Shown: positions 53,742-62,512, counted from the first letter of the stretch. The stretch: DNA of 64,000 bases from Vulcanimicrobiota bacterium (GCA_023447635.1 JAEXNA010000085.1:6470-70469), one strand, 5' to 3'. Notes: generated by a model from the letters alone, not told the origin. A program made the numbers and translations.

Positions 53742-53769
53742 AAAAGGCGCCCCAGAGGGGGCGCCTTTT
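53742..53769. terminator. Bidirectional terminator, small gene / rplL
   Basis: AAAAGGCGCCCC (53742-53753) pairs with GGGGCGCCTTTT (53758-53769) across an AGAG loop, between convergent genes. Confidence 0.9.
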
Positions 53770-53788
53770 CCAAGAGCGGAAGCTCAGG

Positions 53789-54172
53789 CTACTTGATGGT
53801 GACCTGGGCGCCGACTTCTTCGAACTGAGCCTTGATCTTCGCAGCTTCGTCCTTGGAGACGGCTTCTTTGAGGATCGAGGGAGCTCCATCGACCAGGTCC
53901 TTGGCTTCTTTCAGGCCCAGGTTGGTGACGGCGCGGACGACTTTGATCACGGGGATCTTGTTTCCGCCAGCGTTGGTGAGCTCGACGTTGAACTCGGTCT
54001 TCTCTTCTTCAGCGGCGGCAGCGCCACCACCAGCAGCCGGGGCGGCCACGGCCACGGGAGCGGCAGCGGACACACCGAGTTTCTCCTCGAGCTCCTTGAC
54101 GATGTCGGCAGCTTCGAGCAGGGTCAGATTGCAGATAGCCTCGATGAGGTCAGCTTTCTCGACTTTAGCCAT
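53789..54172 (-). CDS. rplL: 50S ribosomal protein bL12 (L7/L12)
   Basis: The stalk protein that binds elongation factors. The 127-residue protein has an N-terminal dimerisation helix (about 5-32), an Ala/Gly-rich hinge (38-54) and the C-terminal domain with FNVELTNAGGNKIPVIKVVR and GLKEAKDLVDGAP. AAGGAGA precedes the ATG at 54172, and the gene is 18 bp behind rplJ. It ends at the 53742 terminator; rpoB does not follow. Confidence 0.97.
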   Translation of the reverse strand: MAKVEKADLIEAICNLTLLEAADIVKELEEKLGVSAAAPVAVAAPAAGGGAAAAEEEKTEFNVELTNAGGNKIPVIKVVRAVTNLGLKEAKDLVDGAPSILKEAVSKDEAAKIKAQFEEVGAQVTIK

Positions 54173-54190
54173 GATTGTTTCTCCTTGAGA

Positions 54191-54769
54191 TTACTCGGCT
54201 GCCGCGGGGGCGGCGCCTTCTTCTTGTTTCACGCGCCAAGCTTCGAGAAGCTGGACGACTTGTCGACTGTTGCCGTTCATCGCACCCATGATGTTGCGGT
54301 GCGAGGAGAGCATCAGTCCCAGAATCTGCTGTTGCAGTTGCGGCAGTGTCGGCAGATCGGCGAGGGCCTTGAGATCCTTCGGATCCAGAACCTTACCGTT
54401 CATGTAACCGGCGTGCGGCTTAGGAACGCCCTTGGCCTTCAATTCGTTGGCATAATCAAGGACGGTCTTAGCGACCGCGGCCGGGTCATCGTAACCGAAA
54501 GCAATGGCCATGGGGCCTTTGAGATGACTGTCCAGACCCTCGTAGCCGAGTTCCTTGGCGGCCTTGGCTACCAGGGTGTTTTTGACGACGCGGTATTCGC
54601 CGCCAACGGCACGCAGCTTCTTGCGAAGTGCGGAGATCTCTTTCACGGTCATTCCCGACCCGTCGCCACGGTAATCGGTTAGGATCGCGACACTCGAGCG
54701 CTCCAGGCGATCCCTGAGTTGATTCAGGAATTCGCCCTTGCGCTCCATCTGTTCGGCATGAGTTTTCAT
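54191..54769 (-). CDS. rplJ: 50S ribosomal protein uL10
   Basis: The stalk base that anchors L7/L12 dimers to 23S rRNA. The 192-residue protein has the RNA-binding N-terminal domain (LTDYRGDGSGMTVKEISALRKKLR, VVKNTLVAKAAKELGY, GPMAIAFGYDDP) and a C-terminal helix for L12 binding, ending in an Ala/Glu tail. It heads an rplJ-rplL unit with a recognisable L10 leader and a consensus promoter. GGAGG precedes the ATG at 54769. Confidence 0.96.
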   Translation of the reverse strand: MKTHAEQMERKGEFLNQLRDRLERSSVAILTDYRGDGSGMTVKEISALRKKLRAVGGEYRVVKNTLVAKAAKELGYEGLDSHLKGPMAIAFGYDDPAAVAKTVLDYANELKAKGVPKPHAGYMNGKVLDPKDLKALADLPTLPQLQQQILGLMLSSHRNIMGAMNGNSRQVVQLLEAWRVKQEEGAAPAAAE

Positions 54770-55022
54770 CGCGTTCCTCCGTTAAAATTTTGGAGAACTT
54801 GCTCCTTTTTGGGGAGCCCGCCAGAAACGAAGTGGGCCCGTCCACCATAGACGGGCCCGCTTGCACTCCCTTTGTGGGGGAGAACATCTCCAGAGGACCT
54901 CGGCGGGAGATTAAGGAGCCTGAGCTCCACCCGCTGTCTACGGTGTTTGGCTTGTGTGACGAGTCGCGACCTGCCGGTCGTGACTCCGAAAAACCCGTGA
55001 GGGCCCTCCAGAGGAATCTAGC
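54770..55022 (-). ncRNA. L10 leader (autoregulatory 5' UTR of rplJL)
   Basis: This 253-nt stretch has no gene and lies between the rplJ start and its promoter. Its core (54897-54943, minus strand) reads CCGTAGACAGC, a short GGAGC/GCTCC hairpin, TTAATCTCC and GCCGAGGT, the conserved kernel of the Rfam L10 leader, to which the L10-L12 complex binds to repress its own mRNA. A strong GGGCCCGTC/GACGGGCCC hairpin follows nearer to rplJ. Confidence 0.85.
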
Positions 55023-55028
55023 GGTCGG

Positions 55029-55058
55029 ATTATAGACAGCCAGGCGACCCGGTGTCAA
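55029..55058 (-). promoter_or_regulatory. Consensus sigma70 promoter of rplJL
   Basis: A perfect TTGACA (55053-55058) and a perfect TATAAT (55029-55034) are separated by 18 bp on the minus strand. The -35 box lies exactly in the centre of a 7-bp inverted repeat (GACCCGG 55046-55052 with CCGGGTC 55059-55065). Confidence 0.9.
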
Positions 55059-55076
55059 CCGGGTCTCCGAATTTTT

Positions 55077-55781
55077 CTAAAACTCCAGCTCTTCGAGGCT
55101 GGTTTTGGGGTTGTCTCCCCGGATTTTGCTCAGCAAACGGGCCAGGCCCGTAGACGGTCCGCTGATGTCTTCGGCCAGCGCCTGCATCTCGCGAGAGCGG
55201 ATCGGCTTCTCTTCTTCCATCGACTCTTCCAGCGAGAACGAGGGCACGTCGCCGTCGGCTTCGTCCCAGGCAAGCTCGGGAAGTTGGCCGACGTCGGACA
55301 GTCCGAAATGCTCCAGGAAAAGCTCGGTGGTCGAGAACTCGAAGGGGCGGCCGGGAAGCTCGGAGCGTCCCGACTGGGCCACGAGCTCGAGGTCGACGAG
55401 TTGGGCCAGGGTGCGGTCCGAGTTGATGCCTCGGGCGTCCTCGAGCTGGGCACGAGTCACCGGCTGCTTGTAGGCCACGATGGCCAGCACTTCCATCTGA
55501 GCCCGGGATAGGCGTTTTTTGTTCTGCACCTGCAAGATCCGCTCGATGTACGGCGCCACGTCGCTACGAGTCATAATCTGGTAGGCTCCGGCCACTTTGC
55601 GCACTTCCAGGGCGCGGTCGCGCAACTGGCGGCGAAGGCGGTCGATGAACCGCTCGGTATCGTCGGTGTCCCAGCCGCCGGCTTCGGCGATCTCTTCGAG
55701 GTGAAGCGCTCCTGGGGCTGCAAACAGCATGGCTTCGATGGCCTTTTCCGGGGCGATTTCGTCTTTGCTTCTGCCAAACAT
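55077..55781 (-). CDS. scpB: Segregation and condensation protein B
   Basis: A kleisin-associated winged-helix protein of the SMC-ScpAB condensin. The 234-residue protein has two winged-helix domains (IEAMLFAAPGALHLEEIAE and LSRAQMEVLAIVAYKQPVTRAQLEDARGI, then LPGRPFEFSTTELFLEHFGLSDVGQLPEL) and an acidic tail. It follows scpA by 12 bp. Confidence 0.95.
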   Translation of the reverse strand: MFGRSKDEIAPEKAIEAMLFAAPGALHLEEIAEAGGWDTDDTERFIDRLRRQLRDRALEVRKVAGAYQIMTRSDVAPYIERILQVQNKKRLSRAQMEVLAIVAYKQPVTRAQLEDARGINSDRTLAQLVDLELVAQSGRSELPGRPFEFSTTELFLEHFGLSDVGQLPELAWDEADGDVPSFSLEESMEEEKPIRSREMQALAEDISGPSTGLARLLSKIRGDNPKTSLEELEF

Positions 55782-55793
55782 AGCGTGTTCTTT

Positions 55794-56573
55794 CTAATTC
55801 AAGCTGACCGGAGCCACGGGGTACGCGGATTCGGCGGTTTCGCGCATCTCACACTCGAGTTCGCTGCGATAGTTGTCCTGGTAGAGAATGACTCGGTCGC
55901 GTCGGGCCATCTCTAGCAGAGCCAGAAAGGTGACCACGACCAACCCTTTACGGTCGCCTTCGCGACGCAGCAGTTCGGAAAAGGTCACCCGGCGGCGTTC
56001 GCCACGAAGATGGCTCCAGATCTCTTCGACGCGTTCGGGCACAGAGAGCTCGACTTTGCGGTAGCCGATCGGCTCTTTGAAAGGCTTGCGGGGGCGCAGG
56101 ATACGCAGCGCCGCCAGGTGCAAGGAGCGTCGGGAAACGTTCAGCAACGGGCTCTCGGGTTCGCTCAGGCCGCTGGGGTGGGGGTAGCGAGCCAGGCTCT
56201 GAGATTCGCGGTCAGCCAGCCAGTTGGCGGCTTTCTTCAGGCGCTGGTACTCGCGCAGGCGGGCGACCAGGTCATCCTCGCCCGGCTCGTCGTCGTAGCC
56301 CATCATCATACCGTCATCTTCGGGTTCGATGACAGGAAGCAGCAACCGGGACTTCAACTCGAGAAGCTGAGCAAACACCACCAGGTAAGAGCTCTCGATC
56401 TCGACATCGAGGTTGCCCAGCAACTCCAGGTATTCCCGATACTGGCCGGTCACCTGAGACAGCGAGACCTCGGTGATGTCGAGTTCGGAGCCTTCGACAA
56501 GGCTCAGCAGCAGGTCGAGCGGTCCTTCGAAAAAGGGCAGTTGAACCTTGTATTTGACGTCTTCGGCTTCCAT
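55794..56573 (-). CDS. scpA: Segregation and condensation protein A (kleisin)
   Basis: Bridges SMC heads in the bacterial condensin. The 259-residue protein has the N-terminal YKVQLPFFEGPLDLLLSLVEGSELDITEVSLSQ signature, a charged middle and the C-terminal winged helix (VTFSELLRREGDRKGLVVVTFLALLEMARR). The ATG at 56573 overlaps the stop of the upstream M50 protease gene by one base (TAATG), so the two are translationally coupled; the longer open frame to 56768 lies inside that gene. Confidence 0.95.
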   Translation of the reverse strand: MEAEDVKYKVQLPFFEGPLDLLLSLVEGSELDITEVSLSQVTGQYREYLELLGNLDVEIESSYLVVFAQLLELKSRLLLPVIEPEDDGMMMGYDDEPGEDDLVARLREYQRLKKAANWLADRESQSLARYPHPSGLSEPESPLLNVSRRSLHLAALRILRPRKPFKEPIGYRKVELSVPERVEEIWSHLRGERRRVTFSELLRREGDRKGLVVVTFLALLEMARRDRVILYQDNYRSELECEMRETAESAYPVAPVSLN

Positions 56574-57241
56574 TACTTCACTCCCAACAGAAAACCGAGC
56601 ACGGTTTGGTTCGCCACGTAGAGCAACTTCTGGCCACCCAGCCACATCAGCACCAGCAGTCCGACCAGAGACCAGATCCCCATCCTGGCTTCCATCCGGC
56701 GCATCTGCTCGGTCATCGCCTCGGGCAGCGCCGCGCCCAGAATTTTCCAGCCGTCCAGGGGCGGCCACGGGATCAGGTTGAACAGTCCAAAACCGACGTT
56801 GGCCATCACCATGCGGACCAGCACCACCTCGAGCGGAGTGCCCCCGAAGACGCCCGTCAGGTACAGCATCGAGCAGGGGATGGCGAAGGCGAAGTTGATG
56901 AACGGGCCCGCGGCGGCAACCAGAGCCGTGTCCAGAGAGCGGCTTTTAAAATTGTCCGAGTTGATAGGCACGGGCTTGGCCCATCCCATGATCAGGGTTC
57001 CCTTGGACATGATGTAGGTCAGCGTCAGAGCGATGGCGCCCATCGGCTCGAAGTGGACCAGTGGGTTCAGGGTCAAACGCCCATCATACTTGGCGGTAGG
57101 GTCGCCTAGCTGATAGGCCATCCAGGCGTGCGCGAACTCGTGGATGAGCAGCGCAAAGGCTAGGCACAATAGGCCGATGGCTATGGCGACGGGATCCACC
57201 CCCGGAGATTGGCGTTTCCTTGACAGCAATCCTCTCGCCAT
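56573..57241 (-). CDS. Site-2-type zinc metalloprotease (M50 family)
   Basis: A 222-residue membrane protease with the zinc site HEFAHAW in the first helical block, NPLVHFEPMGAI, and the second motif NLIPWPPLDGWKI supplying the aspartate ligand. About six membrane helices and no PDZ domain, as in the short M50B class that often precedes scpA. It heads the M50-scpA-scpB operon. Confidence 0.93.
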   Translation of the reverse strand: MARGLLSRKRQSPGVDPVAIAIGLLCLAFALLIHEFAHAWMAYQLGDPTAKYDGRLTLNPLVHFEPMGAIALTLTYIMSKGTLIMGWAKPVPINSDNFKSRSLDTALVAAAGPFINFAFAIPCSMLYLTGVFGGTPLEVVLVRMVMANVGFGLFNLIPWPPLDGWKILGAALPEAMTEQMRRMEARMGIWSLVGLLVLMWLGGQKLLYVANQTVLGFLLGVK

Positions 57242-57306
57242 GCTGAGAAATTCTCAAGGGGAGGGGGCTCTTTCCTCGAGTTCATGGCGCTTTGCCCCCG
57301 GCCTGG

Positions 57307-58575
57307 TCAGGAGATGGCAAGGAGGAAGAGGTCGTTGAGGTTCAGGCCGGACGGTCCGGTGCGCAGCAGCGAGCCTGGCAAAGCTTCCAAAAGTCCGCTG
57401 CTGTCGTGTCGAGCGAGCCTTTTCTCCGCACCCTCCTCTCCCCAAGCCTGGAGGAGTGCCGACCAGGTCTCTCCGTCGACTACGGCGCCCGCGTAAGGGG
57501 TTGGACCGTCCTGACCGTCGGATCCGGCCGCTAGCAGACTGATGCCGGACTCGCCCGCGATAGCTCGGGCAAAGTGAACGGCGAGTTCCTGGCAGCGTCC
57601 GCCGCGACCCGTTGCCTTGACTCGAAGTCGGACGGTGGGTTCGCCGGTGGCCACCAGGACTGTTTTTACACCCTGAGCCTTCAGGCGTCGGGCTAGCGCA
57701 GCCCAAGAACGAGCCAGTTCTTCGATATCGCCCAGTACCACCTCGTTCCAACTCTCGTGATGGCCGTTCCGGCTTCCCAGTTCGGCTCGCGCCATGGCGG
57801 CGAGAGTTCGATAGTCGGCCAGCAGTTCGGCCTGCAGAGAGAGCGCCTTGGGAGTCTCTCCGAGCGCTTGGAACCAGCGCTCCAGGCGTTCTCGGGTCGT
57901 GTGGGGTCGTAGCTCTTCGAGAAGAATCCGGGCGTCGTCTCTGGTCGAGGGGTCGGCCAGGGCGGGGCCCGAGCCCACCAGGTCCAGGCGAGGCGGCTGG
58001 CAGACCACGTCGGAGGCGATCAGCTGGGTAACTTTGGGAAAGCGACGCACGAGCCGCTGCCCCAGGCCTCCACCTTTGAAGAGGGAGAGGTGCTTTCGTA
58101 CTATGTTGACCTTCTCGATGGGCAGGCCGCTGGCCAACAGCGCCTGATTCAGCAGCTGAAGGTCGGCCAGATCGAGGGGAGGACGGGGTGTCTCGATCAG
58201 CGAGGATGCTCCACCCGAGAGGAGCAGCAGGAGGTGCCCCGGACGGGCTCTTTCTGCGCTCCAGGAGTCCAGGCGTTGGGCGGCCAGCAGGCTCCTGGGG
58301 CCGGGGACGGGATGCTCGGTTTCCCAGCACTCGAAGCCCGCCAGACCGGGCCTTGGTCGAGAGGTCAGGTGGCCGACCTTGGTTACCAGAAACCCTTCGC
58401 AGGGGGGTCTTGCAAAGGGCGCCGCCAGCGCCGACATCTCGACGGCGGCCTTTCCGAGGGCGAGGATCTGGTCGAACGGCAAGGACGATTCCCGCTCGAG
58501 ACGCTGCTGAAGAAGCTCGCCCCGACGGAGTCGGCCCAGGATGTCGTGATAGATTTTCGCAAGTTGCTGCTGCAA
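57307..58575 (-). CDS. Glycerate 2-kinase (GK-II / MOFRL type)
   Basis: Phosphorylates D-glycerate to 2-phosphoglycerate. The 422-residue protein has ALGKAAVEMSALA, the LLLLLSGGASSLIETP loop, EKVNIVRKHLSLFKGG, SDVVCQPPRLDLVGSGPA and the C-terminal MOFRL region (ATGEPTVRLRVKATGRGGRCQELAVHFA, AAGSDGQDGPT). The start is TTG 58575. It is divergent from the NarL-type regulator, with only 29 bp between. Confidence 0.92.
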   Translation of the reverse strand: MQQQLAKIYHDILGRLRRGELLQQRLERESSLPFDQILALGKAAVEMSALAAPFARPPCEGFLVTKVGHLTSRPRPGLAGFECWETEHPVPGPRSLLAAQRLDSWSAERARPGHLLLLLSGGASSLIETPRPPLDLADLQLLNQALLASGLPIEKVNIVRKHLSLFKGGGLGQRLVRRFPKVTQLIASDVVCQPPRLDLVGSGPALADPSTRDDARILLEELRPHTTRERLERWFQALGETPKALSLQAELLADYRTLAAMARAELGSRNGHHESWNEVVLGDIEELARSWAALARRLKAQGVKTVLVATGEPTVRLRVKATGRGGRCQELAVHFARAIAGESGISLLAAGSDGQDGPTPYAGAVVDGETWSALLQAWGEEGAEKRLARHDSSGLLEALPGSLLRTGPSGLNLNDLFLLAIS

Positions 58576-58604
58576 GGTTCGATTGTACCAGGAGGTCCCT
58601 GGAT

Positions 58605-59285
58605 ATGAGCGAAGAGCGGACTATGTCCAAACCCAAGATCACCCTGATGCTGGTGGACGACCAGCATCTTTTCAGAGAAGGTATCAAGAGCCTGCTCAAG
58701 GCTCATGAAGACGTTCAGGTGGTGGCCGAAGCCGCCGATGGCCAAACCGCGCTAGATCTGGCCTCCCGCGAAGCTCCCGACGTCATTCTTCTGGACCTGA
58801 AGATGCCTGGGATGGACGGGATGGAGTGCTGCCGCCGCCTCAAGGAACAGTCGCCTTCGGCCCGTATCGTCATTCTTACCGTGTCGCGAGAGCTCGCTTC
58901 CATCGTCGAAGCGATGAAGTCGGGCGCCAGCGGCTACCTGACCAAAGACACCCCGTCGGAGAAAGTCGTCGAGACGGTCATCCGCGTGTTCCACGAAGGC
59001 AACTTGCTGGAGCCGCTGCTGGCCGACCGCCTGCTCGACGAGTTCGTTTCGTTCTCGGCCAAGAACGAGGAGAACCCCGAAGCCGCCATGTTCGCTTCGC
59101 TGTCGCCCCGCGAGACCCAGATTCTCAAGTTGGTGGCTGAAGGAATGCCCAACAAGCTGATCGCTTCCGACCTCAAGATTTCCGAGCACACCGTGCGCAA
59201 CCACATCAGCAACATCTTCCAGAAGCTTCAGGTCAACAACCGCACCGAGGCTACCGTGCTGGCGATGAAGCAGGGGTTGGTCTAG
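58605..59285 (+). CDS. NarL/FixJ-type response regulator
   Basis: A 226-residue transcription factor with an N-terminal receiver (acidic VDDQ, Asp64 in LLDLKMPG, LTVS, LTKDTP) and a C-terminal LuxR-type HTH (LSPRETQILKLVAEGMPNKLIA, SEHTVRNHISNIFQKL). The ATG at 58605 has AGGAGG nine bases upstream. It is divergent from glycerate kinase and followed in the same frame by the flavoprotein-like gene. Confidence 0.93.
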   Translation: MSEERTMSKPKITLMLVDDQHLFREGIKSLLKAHEDVQVVAEAADGQTALDLASREAPDVILLDLKMPGMDGMECCRRLKEQSPSARIVILTVSRELASIVEAMKSGASGYLTKDTPSEKVVETVIRVFHEGNLLEPLLADRLLDEFVSFSAKNEENPEAAMFASLSPRETQILKLVAEGMPNKLIASDLKISEHTVRNHISNIFQKLQVNNRTEATVLAMKQGLV

Positions 59286-59315
59286 GTTAAACTTGCCGGG
59301 GAAGGAACGCGTCCG

Positions 59316-60377
59316 CTGAAGTTTCTCGTTGTAGGCTCGACCTTCGAGGCCGTGATGGCTTGCGAAGTGCTCGGTGGGATCGCGGGCGTCGAAAGGGTTT
59401 GGAACCTTCCCACTCCAGGGACCGCTTACACGGTGGTCTCCTCTTCCATGACGCCTCCGCCGTCCTGGCGCGAGGTCAAGTCGCGCTCGCTTCCTCGCGT
59501 CACCTTGCGGGATCGCTGGGGCAAGCTGCTGCTTGGCCATTCTCTGGAAGGCTTCGCTTCGCTGGCTTTCCCCAGCGTGGGGGTGGCTCGGACCCCACTT
59601 CTGCAGACTCTCGAGTCGTCCGTCTCGCTGGTACGCTGTCGCCCCGAAGAAGGCGGCGCGCTCTGTTCCCTGTCGGACGGCACGGAACTGGCCTGTACCG
59701 GCGTGGTGTTTGCGGACGGACCTCGCTCGGTGGCCCGGACCCTGATCGATCGTTCTCTGGCCCGTAAAGACGACCGCAAGGCGGTGGTTTGCTGGTCCTT
59801 CGTTCGTCGCGATCTGCTAGACCTGTCGGCCTGGGAGTTCCGCACCGCTCTGGGGAAAAGCGTCGAACAGCTACCGCTGCCGGAAGGTAAAGTTCGGGTC
59901 AAGCTTCGTTTCAAAACCGATGTCGGTGCCCGGCAGACGCCGGCCCAACTGAAGGAGCTGTTTTCCGAGTTCGGTCCCGACATCGAGGCGCTGCTCGAGG
60001 GAGTTGAAGAAGCCGAGATCGAGCACTGGGTGGAAGAAGACCCGTCCCGGGTGGCGTTTTGTCCCTTCCCAGGTACGATGGCGCTTGGTCAGGCGGCTCT
60101 CGGGACACCGATTCTGGATACTTTTGATTGGGCCATCCGGTTATCCAAACGCCAGATGGAAAGGGTGGTCGAAAGCGTGGTCGTCGACCACTGGAACCCT
60201 ACCGCCTGGGAGCCAACCTTTCAAGAAGCGTGGAAACCGCTGCAGACGTCCGAACGTTATTTCCGCTTGGCCTTGCACTATGATAACGCCCTGCTGCGCC
60301 CGCTTCGGGATGTCGCGCTGCGCTTGCTGCCGGCCGGAGTCGTGATCGACCGCGTGCGCCGTCGACTGGATCTCTAG
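59316..60377 (+). CDS. Flavoprotein-like (FAD/NAD-binding) hypothetical protein, probable CTG start
   Basis: A protein of about 353 residues. The first conventional start is GTG 59352, but the frame codes sensibly from CTG 59316 (LKFLVVGSTFEAVMACEVL), a Rossmann-like first strand and helix, with AAGGAA about nine bases upstream. Later segments (TELACTGVVFADGPRSVARTL, PGTMALGQAALGTPILDTFDWAIRLS) resemble the FAD-binding and closing parts of the PHBH/tryptophan-halogenase-like flavin monooxygenases. The GxGxxG fingerprint is poor (VGSTFEA). Function unknown. It lies 30 bp after the NarL-type regulator. Confidence 0.65.
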   Translation: MKFLVVGSTFEAVMACEVLGGIAGVERVWNLPTPGTAYTVVSSSMTPPPSWREVKSRSLPRVTLRDRWGKLLLGHSLEGFASLAFPSVGVARTPLLQTLESSVSLVRCRPEEGGALCSLSDGTELACTGVVFADGPRSVARTLIDRSLARKDDRKAVVCWSFVRRDLLDLSAWEFRTALGKSVEQLPLPEGKVRVKLRFKTDVGARQTPAQLKELFSEFGPDIEALLEGVEEAEIEHWVEEDPSRVAFCPFPGTMALGQAALGTPILDTFDWAIRLSKRQMERVVESVVVDHWNPTAWEPTFQEAWKPLQTSERYFRLALHYDNALLRPLRDVALRLLPAGVVIDRVRRRLDL

Positions 60378-60401
60378 GCCTCCGACCCTGACGGTCGCGT
60401 T

Positions 60402-61538
60402 TCACGGCTCGGGAACCGATCGCGGGGTCAGCTCTCGAACCAGCGACGACTGGCCTTTTTCCAGCTTGACCAGGCTGACCGACTTGCTCGGAATCGGATT
60501 TCCGTTAGGGTAAGAGATGGTCCCGGTGACCCCTTCAAACCCGTTCATCTGGGCCAGCCCATCGCGAATTTTATCCGATTCGGCGCTGTTGCTCTGGCGG
60601 ATGGCGGTCAGCAGCAGATTGACGGTATCGTAGCCCAGGGCGGCGAAAGCGTCGGGAGTGCTGCCGGGAAAACGAGCGGCGTAAGCCTGGCGGAAATTCA
60701 CCACGGCCGGTCTGGTATTGCTCTCTCCCAGGTAGGCGTGGGTGGTGTAGTACACCTTCGAAACGTCTCCAGCCCCGCTCCAAACGTTCGAGTCGAAGGC
60801 GTCGCCGCCCAGAATCGGCATATCCAGGCCCATACTGCGTAAGCGGCGTACGGCGGGCAGCGCCTCCTGAGGTCCGGCGGCTACGAACAGCACGTCGGCT
60901 TTGGCGGCTTTGAGAGACAGTCGGTCGACCTGCTGGGGGTTGAAGGCGTAAAGCCCCAGGACCTGGCCGCCCATCTCCTGGAAGCGGGTCACGAAGTACT
61001 GCTGCAGCAGTCGGGTATACTCGGTCGAGTCGTCGTAAATTATGTAAGCGGTCTTGGCCTGCAGGTCCGCGCAGGCAAACTCGGCGGCGGCGGCGGCTTG
61101 GACATTGTCGCCAAAGGCGGCCAGGAACAGGTAGTTGGGCACCTCGCGGGTCAGCCGGGGCGAGGTTGCGCCAGAAGTCACGAACGGCAGGCGCTGGCGG
61201 GCCCCCATCGGCGCGGCCGCCAGCACAAAGTCGGTTTCGGAAAAGCCCAGCAAAGCGCAGAGTCGGGGGTGAGTAGCCAGCATCTCTCGGGTACGATTGA
61301 CCAGGCCGGCGGGGTCGCTGGCTCCATCCATCAGCACCAGTCGTACCTGGCGCTGTAAGGGGGCGTTGTTCTGGTTGGCTTGCTCTACCGCGAGTTGCGC
61401 ACCCTGACTGGCCGGCAGGTCCAGTGCCGCCTGTCGGCCGGTGATATTGAACAGGCCGCCCAGGGTGATCGGCGGTTGGTCCGCCGCAGCGGCAAGATGC
61501 AGGGAAAGAGCCAGAGCCAGGGCCAACAGTTTACGCAT
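60402..61538 (-). CDS. Periplasmic substrate-binding protein, branched-chain amino-acid (Peripla_BP_6) type
   Basis: A 378-residue exported binding protein with a signal peptide (KLLALALALSLHLAAAA), then the leucine-binding fold ITLGGLFNITGRQA, GFSETDFVLAAAP, FVTSGATSPRL and YIIYDDSTEYTRLL, ending FEGVTGTISYPNGNP. It may serve an ABC importer, though no permease or ATPase genes are close. Converges with the flavoprotein-like gene. Confidence 0.92.
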   Translation of the reverse strand: MRKLLALALALSLHLAAAADQPPITLGGLFNITGRQAALDLPASQGAQLAVEQANQNNAPLQRQVRLVLMDGASDPAGLVNRTREMLATHPRLCALLGFSETDFVLAAAPMGARQRLPFVTSGATSPRLTREVPNYLFLAAFGDNVQAAAAAEFACADLQAKTAYIIYDDSTEYTRLLQQYFVTRFQEMGGQVLGLYAFNPQQVDRLSLKAAKADVLFVAAGPQEALPAVRRLRSMGLDMPILGGDAFDSNVWSGAGDVSKVYYTTHAYLGESNTRPAVVNFRQAYAARFPGSTPDAFAALGYDTVNLLLTAIRQSNSAESDKIRDGLAQMNGFEGVTGTISYPNGNPIPSKSVSLVKLEKGQSSLVRELTPRSVPEP

Positions 61539-61583
61539 GGGCGGCGTATTCCCGTTTGGACGGCATTTCCTTGCTTGACGGAG

Positions 61584-62512
61584 CTAAGCCGTGGGGTAGA
61601 TGCCGCCGGGGCCGCCGTTCAGGAAGTCGACGATACGGTTTCCTCCGGCCACGTCGTTTTGAGCAAAAATGTAGTGACCCTCGTGCCATTTCCCCAGTTG
61701 AAAACGGTTTTTTACGTACAGGCTCAGGCCTCGGACGCCTCCGCGAAGAACCGAGAGCGGTTTTTTCAGGCTAGTGTCGGTGCGGTAAAACGCCGGTACG
61801 GCATCGTTTTTCGAGTAGGTCAGAAAGAGGTTCTCGTTCTTGATGCCGGCCCTCTGAAAGTCGCCCTGCGTGGCGGTGGCGGCGGTGCCCATCACCCGCA
61901 CCCCTTCGGTGATGCGGTCGGCCCAGGCGCCGTCCTCTTCCTGGGAAAGTAGAGTCAGAGCCAGGGCCACCTGAGAGCCGCCCCCACTATGGGCCATCAA
62001 GGTGACCTGGCGGCCAGCGGCCAGCGACTGGCGAACCTGGTCGTGGATCGTCTTGACCGAGGGGTCGTTTTTGTAGGCCGCCTTTTCACCGCCTCCGGGG
62101 TGCCCAATCCGGCCTGGAGCCCTTTGAGCAGAAAGGTGTTGCGAAAAACACGACCGATATCGGCCATCCCGGGGCGATCTCCTTCGTGCACCCCTAACAC
62201 CGGGCGGTCCCAGTTGGCGCCGTTGGGGAATCCCGCGTGGTACCAATCTTTGATCTGCTGGTGATGGCCGGCCCAGTCCTGATCGATCCCGTTGACGCTC
62301 AGGAACACCTCGCCCTGATGCAAGGCGGATTGGGGGATATCGGGCGGTCCATCGGGCAAGGTCTGCCCGGAGTGTTTGAGCACTCGCACCGCGCCGTCCG
62401 GATTCTGCTGGAACAGCGCTCCATGAAGCTCGACAGGGTCAGGCTTGAACATGGTGCGAGGCGGAACGTTCGTGGCCGCGAGCGGACGGATGAGCATAGC
62501 CCATTTTGACAT
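61584..62512 (-). pseudogene. Alpha/beta-hydrolase-like gene with a frameshift
   Basis: The 5' part is coded in one frame from about ATG 62512 (FLSVNGIDQDW, LGVHEGDRPGMADIGRVF) to about 62100, where the coding continues in another frame (GEKAAYKNDPSVKTIHDQVRQS) to 61584. The second part has the nucleophile elbow AHSGGGSQ and the closing HEGHYIF with the catalytic His. The shift falls in the GC-rich stretch around 62085-62105. It could be a real pseudogene, a sequencing error or a programmed shift. A serine hydrolase or lipase-like function would be expected. Confidence 0.75.

Noticed and set aside
57254..58699. A 481-codon open frame on the minus strand
   Set aside because: It overlaps the glycerate kinase gene in another frame of the same strand and is Arg/Ser/Pro-rich, typical of a shadow of GC-rich coding DNA.
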